Positions 47,301 to 56,602 of a DNA stretch of 64,000 nt are shown piece after piece; positions within the stretch are counted from its first letter, which is position 1; each line of letters opens with the position of its first letter. Both the position numbers and the translations under genes were made by a program. The notes below the pieces were generated by a model. The model was given only the letters and a program-made list of their open reading frames with translations. It was not told where the DNA came from and did not search any database. The stretch is from positions 124,001 through 188,000 of the forward strand of contig JABTTQ020001806.1 in assembly GCA_016081115.2 (NCBI GenBank), in the 5' to 3' direction. Source of the stretch: Rehmannia glutinosa. Lineage: Eukaryota; Streptophyta; Magnoliopsida; Lamiales; Orobanchaceae.

Positions 47301-49189
47301 ACCCTCTAAGTGGAGATCAAATGGTCCTCTAAGTGGAGATCAAATGGTTGTTTCAGTGGAGTGCTGGTAATATCATCCTGAGATGATGTGAGAATTGGCC
47401 ATATTTCATTTATGAATTTAAATTAGCACCCAACCAAAAGCTCTCATTCATTATGGACAACCATTTGTTAGACAAAGTAGAGATAGTAGCGAATGAGTGT
47501 TCAAGATTATATATGCCCTTCCCACTTGGGCTGGGTGCTATGTTCTGTATACAAGTAGCTTGCAGGTATTTTGGTGGAATATGTATTTGTTTGACGGAAA
47601 GTGAGAGTCGAGAGACAGTGTGGGTAGGGAGTAGCAACTGTTCCAGTTTGCGAAGCAATATTTGGATGATTGGGGAAGTATTTGTCTTTCCCTTAAGAAT
47701 AAATTACAAAAACTACGCCTAAGGTTTAGCCTAATTACAAAAAACTCTACTTATCTTTTGAAAGTACTAATACCCTCTTAGGGTTCATTTGGATGGAGGG
47801 ATTTGAAATTCCAAGCAAATCAATGGATTTCAAACCCTTGGATTTGAAATCCACCCCTTTTTTGGATGATGTGGATATGTGTAGGGATTTCAAATCCATC
47901 GTAAATTTTGATTAAAAAAATTTAAAAGCTCTATTCATTTTTTTATTTAACATTTAATAAATAAAAATAAAAGATATAATCTTATTATCTTATAAATAAT
48001 TATAATTTTATACACTAATAAAAATTTGAAATATATAACTTTGTGTGAGTATGTGTGTGTGTGTTTGAAGATAATGTGGTGTGAATATGTGAGTGAGAGT
48101 ATGCACGAGTGTGTGTGTGTGTGTAAATGTGTGTAAGTGTGTGTAAATGTGTGTAAGTGTGTGTAGCGTGTGTAAATATGTGTAGTGTGTGTAAATGTGT
48201 GCAGTGTGTGTAGTGTGTGAAAATGGCAACTGAGCATAAAGGGAAAAAAAGAATGGATTTCAAATGACTAGGTTTTGGGAGGGATTTAAAATTCTTTGAA
48301 AATGAACTAAAATTTAAAGATGGATTTGAAATCCATTGATTTGGTTTTATATGTCAAACAAGGGTGTGGATTTAGATAAGGATTTCAAATCCCTCATCCC
48401 AAATTCCCTCCCAAATCCTCCCATCCAAATGCACCCTTAAGGTATTCAAAACACCCCCTTTGAGGTTTTTTTTTTACTGGTACCCCTGCTCTTGAGGTTC
48501 AATTGTAAAATAGCTAGGTTTTTTTTTTTTTTGAATTAGACTGAACCTTAAGGCTCCATTTGGATGGAAGGATTTGAGCTATGGATTTCAATTCCATCAT
48601 AACAAATCCATTGAGGTTGTTTGGATGGAATGATTCTATGATGGATTTCAAATCCTTGGAAGCTATTTTTAGAGTCATTTTAAAGGATTTCAAATCCTTT
48701 CTATTTGGAGTCATTTGAAATCTTTCCCCAAATCCTCTCCCCAAATCCAAATCTTTTTTGCTGAATATTTATCCGTGCAATGGAAAGTGCTGCAAACCTC
48801 CTCTATTAATTGAATCCTTATTTTATGTATAACTATTAGCTTCTAAGTAATAAGAAACAATGGGTTGGTGATTTTAATGGTGCAAAATTATTAATTCGTG
48901 TTTATGACGTGCGATCCCTAACATTCTAGTATTTCGGAGAACTGCTGCTATTTCATTTTTGTCTCCAAGTACCAAATCTTACCTTACGATAAAAATAGTG
49001 TATTCATTTCTTTAAAATATTGTGTATGATAAAACTAAACTCCAATTATACTTGTTAGGCCTTTTATGGAATATTTAACGTCCGAGTCTTATACCCTGCT
49101 GTTATTGATATTCTTTGTACTCAGGATGCTGTTACGAGATTTACGTTAAAGCAGTATTGCGAGAGGAAGCCCGTAAACAAGAGAAATAG
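44350..49189 (+). CDS. SDH7: Succinate dehydrogenase subunit 7-like mitochondrial protein (4 exons, 96 aa)
   Basis: Coding exons are 44350-44403, 44540-44608, 46010-46112 and 49125-49189. All introns are GT-AG, and the joined frame is open from MAFLLNKTN to ARKQEK-stop (TAG 49187-49189). Residues 1-35 are Ser/Leu/Arg-rich with SRRGFHVEPG, a plausible mitochondrial targeting region. The middle is basic (HPSLKRFKSTKKSVRRLK). Residues about 63-82 (IVGDILTVVVVAGCCYEIYV) form one membrane span, and a charged tail follows. This pattern matches my memory of plant SDH7, a small plant-specific membrane-anchor subunit of complex II in the inner mitochondrial membrane. Intron 2 is 1401 bp. Intron 3 is 3012 bp and holds several MITEs. 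I see no coding damage, so the gene may be active. The name rests on remembered family sequences, not a search. Confidence 0.75.
45263..45300. repeat. Stowaway-like terminal fragment in SDH7 intron 2
   Basis: ACTCCCTCCCACAGAAAAGA resembles a Stowaway left end, but no matching right end is seen nearby. It is a truncated copy or a chance match. Confidence 0.35.
46359..46751. mobile_element. Mutator-type MITE in SDH7 intron 3 (393 bp)
   Basis: The left end runs GGCAAAAACTTGCGTGAGAC, then GGTCTCACGGATTTAGATCC. The right end on the minus strand runs GAGCAAGTCTCTTGTGAGAC, then the same GGTCTCACGGATTTAGATCC. The perfect 9-bp target duplication TTTGTCTTA lies at 46350-46358 and 46752-46760. The terminal segment is itself palindromic (GTGAGACGGTCTCAC). 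The interior is a run of GGGTTTATTTTTGTTTTT-like repeats with no frame of interest. Confidence 0.88.
46979..47306. mobile_element. Harbinger/Tourist-like MITE in SDH7 intron 3 (328 bp)
   Basis: Inverted termini GAGGGTGTTTGGCTAAGCTT (left) and GAGGGTGTTTGGCTGAGCTT (right, minus strand). They are flanked by TAA (46976-46978 and 47307-47309), the 3-bp duplication of the PIF/Harbinger group. Further inverted pairs (AACATCTTA, AAGATCTTATTTT) fill the interior. No coding capacity. Confidence 0.82.
47303..47348. repeat. 23-bp tandem duplication at a MITE edge
   Basis: CCTCTAAGTGGAGATCAAAT with GGT occurs at 47303-47325 and again at 47326-47348. The first copy includes the last bases of the preceding MITE and its TAA duplication, so the event came after the MITE insertion. 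Confidence 0.8.
47781..48436. mobile_element. Harbinger/Tourist-like MITE in SDH7 intron 3 (656 bp)
   Basis: The left end GGGTTCATTTGGATGGAGGG and the right end on the minus strand GGGTGCATTTGGATGGGAGG are inverted and flanked by TTA (47778-47780 and 48437-48439). Both ends carry GGATTTGAAAT/ATTTCAAATCC words. A GT-rich microsatellite occupies the middle. No transposase is present. Confidence 0.82.
48028..48230 (+). repeat. GT-rich microsatellite
   Basis: Imperfect TGTGTGTG, GTGTGTAAATGTGTG and TGTAGTGTGTG units inside the preceding MITE. Long His/Thr-rich frames on the minus strand are shadows of this run and are not genes. Confidence 0.9.
48551..48760. mobile_element. Partial relative of the preceding MITE
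   Basis: GGCTCCATTTGGATGGAAGG at the left is followed by repeated GGATTTCAAATCC words, a second TTTGGATGGAATG near 48620, and CCAAATCCAAATC at the right. Termini are not fully matched and no clean TTA duplication was found, so it is a diverged or truncated copy of the family at 47781-48436. Confidence 0.55.
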
Positions 49190-50335
49190 AATGTGTGATT
49201 TTGCAATTTATTGTAATAATGCATATCAATGCCTTTTCTCAGCCGATTAAGCATTGTCAAAGGCAAGAAAGCATTTTGATATTTTCATTGCAGCAGATTT
49301 GTGTTTGAACTGGCTTGGCGAATTTGATATAAAGTGGTTCATTTTACTTCATACATATGTGAAATGTTCTAATGGTTATGGAATGTGGCATGCACAATAT
49401 TGTTCGTTTTTGCTTGATATCTATAAGGTTGCAAGTGGAAGATTTTTTCTATGGTGGGTTCTTTTGATCTTGAATGTGTTATTGCAGTAAGTTATATTTT
49501 ACAAAAATACCATTGATGTTCAGTCTAATTACCCAAAAAAAAAACTAGCTCTTCCATTTTACAAATTGCACCTTCGGGAGGGGTTATTTGTTCAGTAAAT
49601 ACAAATATCAGGGGTGTTTGCAATACTTAAGGGCTATTTGTAATTTTGTAATATAACATTTCTTTGTAATTAGGATATTTTTTGTTAAGTACCCTTAATT
49701 TTAAAAGAGATTTGAAAAATAGCCATAAATCTGAAAATTAGTTTGTATTTTTAAATGATATTGAAATCAATAGCTTACCACTATCCAAACAAGAGTGATA
49801 CGTTTATCATTAAGGATTTGAAATCTTTAATTAAATGATATTCACAGTGAGTTAGCTCTAACATATGGAGCTATTGTTCCTATATTTTAGCTTTTCACAT
49901 AAATTTTTTGGGAGCATACAAAATACCCATTGTAAGATCAGTTAAAGTTCAGAAATATATTTCAGGGAAATTGCAATTATCTTACGTGGAAAATGTGAGA
50001 AATCAGAAATGCTACATTTCATAGTTCTTATGTGTACGTCTTAATCTTTTTTTTTTTTTTTTTGAGGAAATGTACGTCTTAATCTTAAAGTGCTTTTAGT
50101 GACAGAAAAAGGCACTGTTTAAAAAGCGGATCGGATCGAACAGCCCAGTCGTTAATTGGTGGACGGCCCAACCCAGTTAGCTCCCAAAAACCGTTTTGAT
50201 CTTTGAATGTGTCAAAAACGGCCAAACTGGTCACAGTGGTTTTCAAGTTTTATTTAATGTTATTTTTAGTTGTTCTTTTAGAAATTTAAAGATTTTAAAG
50301 GGTATTTTGTTATATTTATGTCTGGGTAATTTTTA
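49190..50335 (+). other. 3' flank of SDH7 and intergenic DNA
   Basis: AATTTATTGTAATAATGC (about 49206-49223) is a plausible polyadenylation region. The rest has no supported gene. It includes an ATTTACAAATTGC-type old repeat near 49555, the poly-T micro-insertion at 50049-50070, and a CGGATCGGATCGAACAG-type decayed repeat at 50120-50250. Confidence 0.45.
50033..50086 (-). repeat. Second poly-T micro-insertion, with perfect 16-bp direct repeat
   Basis: TGTACGTCTTAATCTT at 50033-50048 and 50071-50086 flanks 15 T followed by GAGGAAA (50049-50070). The minus strand reads TTTCCTC plus an A-tail. This is the same design as 27886-27939, and the residual non-A sequence differs by one base in the shared part. 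Confidence 0.75.
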
Positions 50336-51665
50336 GGGGAATTCGGAAAAATGCCATTTTTTCAACAAATTTTTGAAAAAATGCCACTCAACCTCAATTT
50401 TTTAAATTATGCCACCTTTACTCCTGTGAAATGTCCAACATACCCTTTGCTTTAGAATGAAAAGGACCCAAATCAACTTCTCTCTCATTTATCACGTGTT
50501 TGACAAAACAAAACACGGTTATCTCCCTTGGGTCTTTCTCCGTCCTTCCCGTCTCGATTGTCCGGCGTTCCTTGCTGACCCGACAGGGAGCAGTGTAGTG
50601 GTCCGTCACCGTTCCTCTATTTCCTCGAAAATTCAAATTGGAGATGCCCGACCAATTGAGGAAAGAGGGTTTTGGAGTTTGAAATCTGCAGATTGTTCAG
50701 CTGGGCTCTGTCTGCTCCATCATCACAAATTTCTTAGGTACAAATGTTCTGTTATTTTTATGCGCATATTTTAGCATGATGTTTCTTCATGAGACTGTAA
50801 TTTCTTGTTGATATCTCATCAAATTTGAACCACCTTGTTCGGCATTATTATGATTGATAGTATCTACAGGTAAATGTGTTTTCTTCGTTGCTCACCACCC
50901 ATTTGATCAAATAAAGATTCAAATCCATGTTCAATTTTTTGTGCAAAAAGCAACTGATTATCGCAGCTTCAAATATTAGGGTTTTTGGTCGCCCACCAAG
51001 ATTTATGCAATTACAACATAATGCATCTTAAATGATCAGATTATTCTCTTCAGTGAAAATTCTTTTTTCTGCGTACATTATCAAGTACATTTTTTGGTAA
51101 ATCCGATTTTGGCTCTGTTGTTCTTCAATTCTAGGGTTTTTCTAAAGGTTTTTCTTGTATTTCCGTTTTAAATTTTTTTTTGTAATTTTTTTCCAGAAAA
51201 TGTATTGTTTTATACTTTCAAATTTTTATCTTTTTGTTTGTGCATCCGTTGAATTTCATTTTTGCTCAGTTTTTTGGACTTTCATGGGTATGAGATTGAT
51301 GGATTTTTGGTCAAATTATCTACATTTTTGCCAAAAAATAATGCTAAGTATTTGTAAGTTTGTTTGGATCGTTTTGATATTCTCTCAAAGCATGATAGTA
51401 TTATTTTGAAGTTCATTTGTGATGTTTTTCAGTTGGATTTTTTTGGTTTTGGATGTTGTTTGCCTTTTTGGAATTCTGTTAGACATGTTTCTTTATTTTT
51501 CTAACGGTATGTATGTACTTAATGCATTTCCGACTATGTTCATGACTGTGTACCGACCATGTGGTCGGCCTTGTGCGTTTTACTTGTAGTAATCGACTAC
51601 CTTCCGACCCTATTCTGACTTTTATTTCGACCTTATTTGTTGTTTTTGTTTGAAACAAAGACAAT

Positions 51666-51890
51666 ATGGCTTTCGTTCTAGATGGAAACGATCATTTTCG
51701 AGGCAAGCTCTTCCGCATGTCTCATTTCAATGCATTGGAACTTATTAGTGATCGGTTGATGGGAGAAATATTGAAAAATTCAAGAGATCCCTTGAGACAG
51801 ATACCATCAAGTTCCAGGGATAGCTTGTGTTGCATCTATTCTTCCGACAAGATTCTGGACTTTCCAAGAAGAAAATTATATTTCATATAA
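51666..51890 (+). CDS. Unassigned 74-aa frame inside the outer Mutator-like element
   Basis: An ATG frame starting MAFVLDGNDHFRGKL and running through RDSLCCIYSSDKILDF to a stop at 51888-51890. I do not recognise the family. It has no membrane segment or known motif. It lies in the non-terminal part of a non-autonomous Mutator-like element, where captured host exons are common, so it may be a piece of a host gene or a chance frame. No donor can be named from sequence alone. Confidence 0.2.
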   Translation: MAFVLDGNDHFRGKLFRMSHFNALELISDRLMGEILKNSRDPLRQIPSSSRDSLCCIYSSDKILDFPRRKLYFI

Positions 51891-52519
51891 ACAATAATGA
51901 GGCTGTTTTACGTCGTTAAGACATTGTAATTTATTAATATCTTATATATGATCTTTCTTAGTCTAACAGTTTTCTGAATTAGTACTTATGTGATTAGAAC
52001 TTCTTAGATTACCTTAGTTGACTTGATTTTCTTTGCCCTTGATTTTAGTTGTATTTAAATATTAGTTATTTTGTATTTTTCTAAGTTTGATTATCTGTAT
52101 AATTTTATATTCTTTCTCCAACATATATACATAATTATCTTAGTTTGTTTCATAATGAATTTATTTCTCCAACATAAAATATTGACTGTGAATAGTGAAT
52201 ATTGAATGTAAAACATGAAAAATATCGAGGCCGGGGAACTAATTAATCATAAAATAGTAAGTACTAGTACAAAAAACTAACTCAAGCAACACAAGCACAA
52301 TGTGTGATGATCAACACATATTGGATTCCCAAACTTCATGTGCACTTTAATATTAAAATTACAAGAACAACCCCATTACTAGATATGCCTTTTCTAATAG
52401 AGGAAATACCACAAAATACCCTGATTTTTGAAAAAAGGACAAAAATACCACCATATCACTAATCTACCCCATCCAGTCCTAAACTTCCCAAATATACCCA
52501 CCCCTTTACTTTTCTTATC

Positions 52520-52870
52520 AGATTTTTTACCCTCCTCCAATTTCCTATGTTTCCATAACCTCCTGCTTTCTTCCTCCGCCATCGAAACAATCCCCGCATG
52601 CCTAATCCGCCTATGATCTTCTCTAACTTCATCACGATTCTCAGCCCTACTCTGGGCCAAACATCGTAATCTAGGATCATCTTTTCGCAAAAAATCGCTT
52701 CTCGGGAAAACTTTCTTGAGTGCAGCCGTCCGAATGTCCCCACCTTCATCGTTGTCATCCGCCCACTCTAGCGCTCTCCCGGGCCAATACCTTTTCACCC
52801 TCGTCTGCCCGATTTTACCCCTGAGCTTATCCCTAACTGCGATTCTTTGTATCGCTAACTCCTCGTCGTC
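52520..52870 (-). pseudogene. Captured fragment of MFAP1 (microfibrillar-associated protein 1-like spliceosomal protein)
   Basis: The minus-strand frame 52924-52394 encodes 176 residues. From about residue 18 to 135 it reads like the N-terminal half of plant MFAP1: RDKLRGKIGQTRVKRYWPG, EWADDNDEGGDIRTAAL, RKDDPRLRCLAQSR, NRDEVREDHRRIRHAGIVS. MFAP1 is a conserved spliceosome component; the match rests on memory of the family. The Glu-rich middle and the C-terminal half are absent. Residues after about 140 (KSKGVGIFGKFRTGWG and the stop-proximal part) come from the transposon end. The fragment is open and intronless. Small losses occur (for example before AALKKVF). It is a capture within a Pack-MULE, not a working gene. 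Confidence 0.75.
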
Positions 52871-53022
52871 CGAGACATGGTTCTGAGTTTGTAAAAATCC
52901 ATATTCAATAAACTTTCCCCTCAATTACCAAACCAATTCCAATATTTTGGAGTTTGGTGAAAACCCTGGTCCGCTATAAATAAAGCGGGATATATTATGA
53001 ACATATGAACGACCACAAAACC

Positions 53023-53118
53023 ATGGCGGTGGATCCAATTGATGCGCCTGTGCGCATTTCTATGGGGTGGAGGCCTCCTTTTGCATCGGTTGTTGCCCTG
53101 CTGTCAAGTGACATATGA
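53023..53118 (+). CDS. Short unassigned frame in the Pack-MULE, downstream of a TATA-like motif
   Basis: ATG in a good context (CCATGG) opens MAVDPIDAPVRISMGWRPP, 31 residues, with a stop at 53116-53118. CTATAAATAAAGC lies about 50 bp upstream (52973-52985). An acceptor-like CACAG at about 53149-53153 then opens an acidic frame with DEDWGEDFVVDFE up to about 53310, so this could be the first exon of a chimeric transcript. I recognise no family. It may be a second captured host fragment. Confidence 0.25.
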   Translation: MAVDPIDAPVRISMGWRPPFASVVALLSSDI

Positions 53119-53553
53119 ATTGATTTTAGATTTTTGTAAAGTTTCTTAGCACAGATTAGGAATCGCGGTCGTGTCGAAGAAGATGATGAATGTTTCGAAC
53201 GTGGCGACGAGGATTGGGGTGAAGATTTTGTGGTTGATTTCGAGTTTTCATCCGACGGGGTGAGGCTCTGCAACTGTTTGATGAAATGTCGAGCGAAGAC
53301 TCAAAGGTTAAACCCAATTTTCTGTGTTCTTTTATTATTTTGTGATTTGAAGTTTTTTGTTTGTTTCGTTGTTGTTTCTTTTATGTTTCTTTTGTTCTTT
53401 TATGTATTTTCCATTTATTTATTCTTTTTTATTGTTTTTGATTTGTTGTGTTATCTATATAACTGTATATTTTTTTTATTTCTTTTGTAGTGAATGTATG
53501 ATTTTTTGTTGCTTGTTATGCCGAGCACTTTATTAGTGGGAAGACTATAGATA

Positions 53554-53715
53554 TCGAAGCGTTTTGAGATAGAGAATAAACAAGCAAGGCTCAGTCATCT
53601 GCTTCACAATCATGCTAAGTTGAAGCTGCAAAATGGTGATGACGATGACAACGACATTGAGTTTCTACCTCCACTTCCTAATGATTTTAGAGAATTGTTG
53701 TTATGTAAATCTTAA
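53554..53715 (+). pseudogene. Unassigned acidic frame in the Pack-MULE, possible captured exon
   Basis: After CTATAG the frame reads SKRFEIENKQARLSHLLHN, then an Asp-rich run and IEFLPPLPNDFRELL, to a TAA at 53713-53715 (53 residues). The helix-then-acidic composition looks like real coding sequence. No start codon is present in frame, and I do not recognise the family. It may join to the acidic frame near 53160-53310 by splicing; that is inference. Confidence 0.25.
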
Positions 53716-54402
53716 TGATGATGTAATCAGTTGAAACATGTAAGAAACATAAATGAAACATGTAAGAAACAATTGTGAAATAGAGGATCATGTGATAAAG
53801 GTTTGTAGTAAATTGCTTTTAAATATAGATAAATAGTGTAGGTTTTCCCCATATACTTTTCAACTTTTTTTTTTGTCATCCTTGTAAATGTTGATCTTTG
53901 CTTCATTTCGATGTATGCATGTCTAATCTTGAACTAAAGATCTCACGTACTCTAGCAAAGTTGTTACTAGTAAGTCTTTCCCGCTACTGATTGATGCATT
54001 CAATAATTCTACGATGTTGGAAGTCAATACAAAGTATTTTTGGTCGACAGGTGAGTCATGTCCATTTTCGTAGCGATGATGGACAAGTAAGCTCAAATTT
54101 TTTGAATTGAATTTGTTGTTCCAAGATTTCGTTTAGGGTGCTGAATGTGTAGTCCATTGGAATCAGTATTCTTGTTATTTCAAAGTTGGTATACTCTCTA
54201 TTTTCTTCCCATTGTCCATTGTGGCATACCACAACTGAGATTTTCTCTATGCAACTGTGGAAATACAATGAAAAATTGGCTAAGTGAAACATATAAGAAA
54301 CATAAATGAAACAGGTATGAAACAACAAAGAAGCAACAAACATGTTTGAAACAACAAAGAAACAACAAAGAAACAAAAAAAAAGAAACCAAAAAAAAAAA
54401 TG

Positions 54403-54493
54403 GAAAATGGGTATTTTTGTCAAAAATCGGCGGAAAATGGGTATTTTTGTCCAAATTTGGCGGAAAATGGTATTTTTGTCCAAAATCAGCGGA
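54403..54493 (+). repeat. Subterminal tandem repeat of about 30-bp units in the Pack-MULE
   Basis: GGAAAATGGGTATTTTTGTC recurs three times (starting about 54402, 54432 and 54462). The units are separated by AAAAATCGGC, CAAATTTGGC and CAAAATCAGC, and a fourth GGAAAATGG starts near 54491. They are related to words in the opposite end of the element (52425-52450, minus strand). Confidence 0.85.
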
Positions 54494-55660
54494 AAATGGA
54501 CATTGTGCAGGGATTGGGTATGGAAAATGGGGTATTTATGTCCTTTTCCCTTTCTAATAATTATGAAAATGTGACATCCACATGGACAACCACATGCTTT
54601 GTTTGCTTCTCACTGAAACACCAACGACGATTACTTGAATCGAACTCCCATGCATCATCCCGAAAAATTAGTATTGGAGTGCGAACCAGGACGAAATAAT
54701 CTGATAACAAAGCGAAATCATAAATTTATAAAGCCAACGACCACACAACTGACCAACGAACCGATTGCAACCATACACTGAATATAAGTACCAACCACAC
54801 AACGACCATAAAATTGACTATATACCAGACAACAGACAACCAACTGATGTACATGACAAATTTTAACAAAATCGACTTAATTCTATAATTTCATCACATT
54901 TTCAGCTTCTAAACCACTACATGTGCTAAAATACAAATAATTACAAATTATTCAATCCATAACACCAACTACATTGCGCTTTTGACAATAGTTTACAAAT
55001 GAAAAATGACCGAATTAACGCCAAACATTAATCAAAAAATAAGACTAACCTCTTTCCATATTTTCGAATATAAACTAGCTGAAAAGTAGGACACATCTAC
55101 TTGAACTCCTGAAATGCACCCATAAATGAGATCGCGAAAAAAAACCCAGATTGGAAATGAGCTATTCCGTCCACCCTGCTCGCGAAAAATACCTCTGCTT
55201 GACTTTTTCGTAAAAAATAGCCGGGACGGGAACAATGTCGTCCACCCTGGCCGGAAAATGCTATAATTTCAGAGGAGAGGAGAGAATCATGAAGAAATTT
55301 TCTTGAAAGATGAAGTATGTGGGTCAGTTGGGTTTAAGGAAGGAACAAGGTAAATTAAAAAAAATTGAGCAAAGGGGTAAGTTGGACATTTCATAGGGGT
55401 GAGGGTGGATAATTTAAATGATTTAGGTTGGGTGGCATTTTTCCAAAGAAATGATGAAAAAGTGGCATTTTTCCAAATTTTCCTAATTTTCAGTTTGTTA
55501 TTTATGTTTCTTTTATCTTTGAAATATGTTAAATAATAATTATCATATTATATTCATAATTTTATATATAATATAATAATATAATTAATTTTCATTTAGA
55601 CGGGGTGGATCAGTGATTAAACCACAAACCGATTAAAATATTAGGTCACCCACTAATCTA

Positions 55661-55881
55661 TTTTTTTTCCTTGGATTACATTCCATCATTGGCGCCCTCA
55701 GCGACCCCGCCTGAGAGTCCATGTAGAGCAAGTAAATAGTCCTCGGACTATCTAAGCCCAACGACGATCACTTCAAATTGAAAGTCGCCTAGACATCCAA
55801 TCGGATTCAAACCTCCACCCTACCACTGCTAGACACTTATCATGAATTGGTCGGACTATTGAGCTATGCTCCCATGACTTG
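55661..55881 (-). repeat. tRNA-derived SINE (minus strand)
   Basis: The minus strand begins about GGGAGCATAGCTCAATAG (A-box TAGCTCAATAGTC). A B-box GGTTTGAATCC follows (plus-strand 55803-55813), then a unique body, and it ends in an A-run (plus-strand T run 55661-55668). The two pol III boxes with a downstream A-tail define a tRNA-derived SINE. No clear target duplication is seen, so the exact ends are uncertain. It is not an ordinary tRNA gene: no anticodon arm or acceptor stem closes. Confidence 0.7.
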
Positions 55882-56053
55882 ATTTTTAGAATATTAGAAA
55901 AGAGGGTGAGGAGGGTCGGGTGGAGGAAAGTTAAAAAAAGAAGATGAAGGAGTATTGATGTAATCTATCTACTTTTTGGTGAATATACAAAACACAGTGC
56001 AATTGAGTGCCGAATTAGGTGAATACGAGTTGTATATATATATATATCCCATC

Positions 56054-56602
56054 TGTTTGACATGCTATAGTAACTATTAACAAATATGAGTCAATATCTA
56101 AATCACATAGTTGCACATATAAGGTGGATCGAGTATACCTATTTGCAACGGAACCATCGATCCACATAGCCAAGATTGAGCCCGTGTACGAGCCTCCTTT
56201 TGATCCATGAATAAACTATCTATAAGCCTTCTCAACAACGAACAAACTCCATAGATTGGTTGAACCACGAACAAGATCACGAACTATCTTTCTCGTTGGT
56301 GTAAACAATTACTAGAATTATTTACTTTGATGTGCACACCTTAAGCCCTTGGAGAATTTTGGTGATGCTCCAAGAATAAAACCATAGAGAGAAAGTTTAG
56401 GAGAGAAATTATTCTTTTCATTGGGGAATGGTGTTTTCAGTTGAACTGATATTGTAGAGAGAGATATCAATATATATCTCAATCCCATATCCCAGTTAGA
56501 ATCCTAATCAGAGAGGTTTCTAGATAAACCTCTTCTAAATAAGACTTCCTATTATCTCAAATATGGATGCAACCTAATTGCACCCAATATCTCCCACTCA
56601 TA
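56054..56602 (-). repeat. Probable LTR and polypurine tract of an old minus-strand retrotransposon
   Basis: At 56590-56602 the minus strand reads TATGAGTGGGAGAT, a typical copia polypurine tract, followed by TATTGGGTGCAATTAGG from 56589 downward, like a TGTTGGG LTR start. A TGTTTGAC at 56054 (minus-strand end CAAACA) is a candidate LTR end, giving about 536 bp. No second copy is visible in the window, because a partner would lie beyond element G or outside, so both the call and the left end are tentative. Confidence 0.4.

Larger units (their letters stand above)
52400..54550. mobile_element. Nested Pack-MULE carrying an MFAP1 gene fragment (2.15 kb)
   Basis: The perfect 9-bp duplication TTTCTAATA lies at 52391-52399 and 54551-54559. 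The left end GAGGAAATACCACAAAATAC and the right end on the minus strand GGGAAAAGGACATAAATACC are degenerate inverted termini. Related words (GGACAAAAATACC, CTGATTTT) recur inside both ends. Within it, on the minus strand, is a clear fragment of the host gene MFAP1. There is also a spliced-looking plus-strand region (53023-53715), simple GAAACAACAAA repeats (54300-54380) and subterminal tandem repeats (54403-54493). A Mutator-type element without transposase but with captured host coding sequence is by definition a Pack-MULE. It is inserted in a larger Mutator-like element. Confidence 0.82.
50336..55483. mobile_element. Mutator-like element with long terminal inverted repeats (5.1 kb)
   Basis: The left terminus GGGGAATTCGGAAAAATGCC and the right terminus on the minus strand GGAAAATTTGGAAAAATGCC continue as an inverted repeat of about 120 bp (50336-50455 and 55365-55483). 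It includes GAAAAAATGCCAC-type, GGTGGCAT-like and GTCCAAC words. Flanking 9-mers TAATTTTTA (50327-50335) and TAATTTTCA (55484-55492) differ by one base. Long inverted ends and a 9-bp duplication define Mutator-like elements. No MURA transposase is visible. Unassigned frames at 50457-50774 and 51666-51890 may be captured host sequence. A second Mutator-like element is nested at 52400-54550. Confidence 0.85.

Noticed and set aside
48060..48230. CRISPR-like regularly spaced GTGTGTAAATGTGTG units
   Set aside because: Units overlap and vary like a microsatellite, there are no unique spacers, and the genome is a plant nucleus.
47947..48263. His/Thr-rich open frames on the minus strand
   Set aside because: These are readings of a GT-rich microsatellite inside a MITE.
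55853..55881. Possible tRNA gene from the TAGCTCA and GGTTTGAATCC boxes
   Set aside because: The spacing between the boxes and the missing acceptor and anticodon stems do not allow a tRNA; a poly-A tail follows, so it is a SINE.
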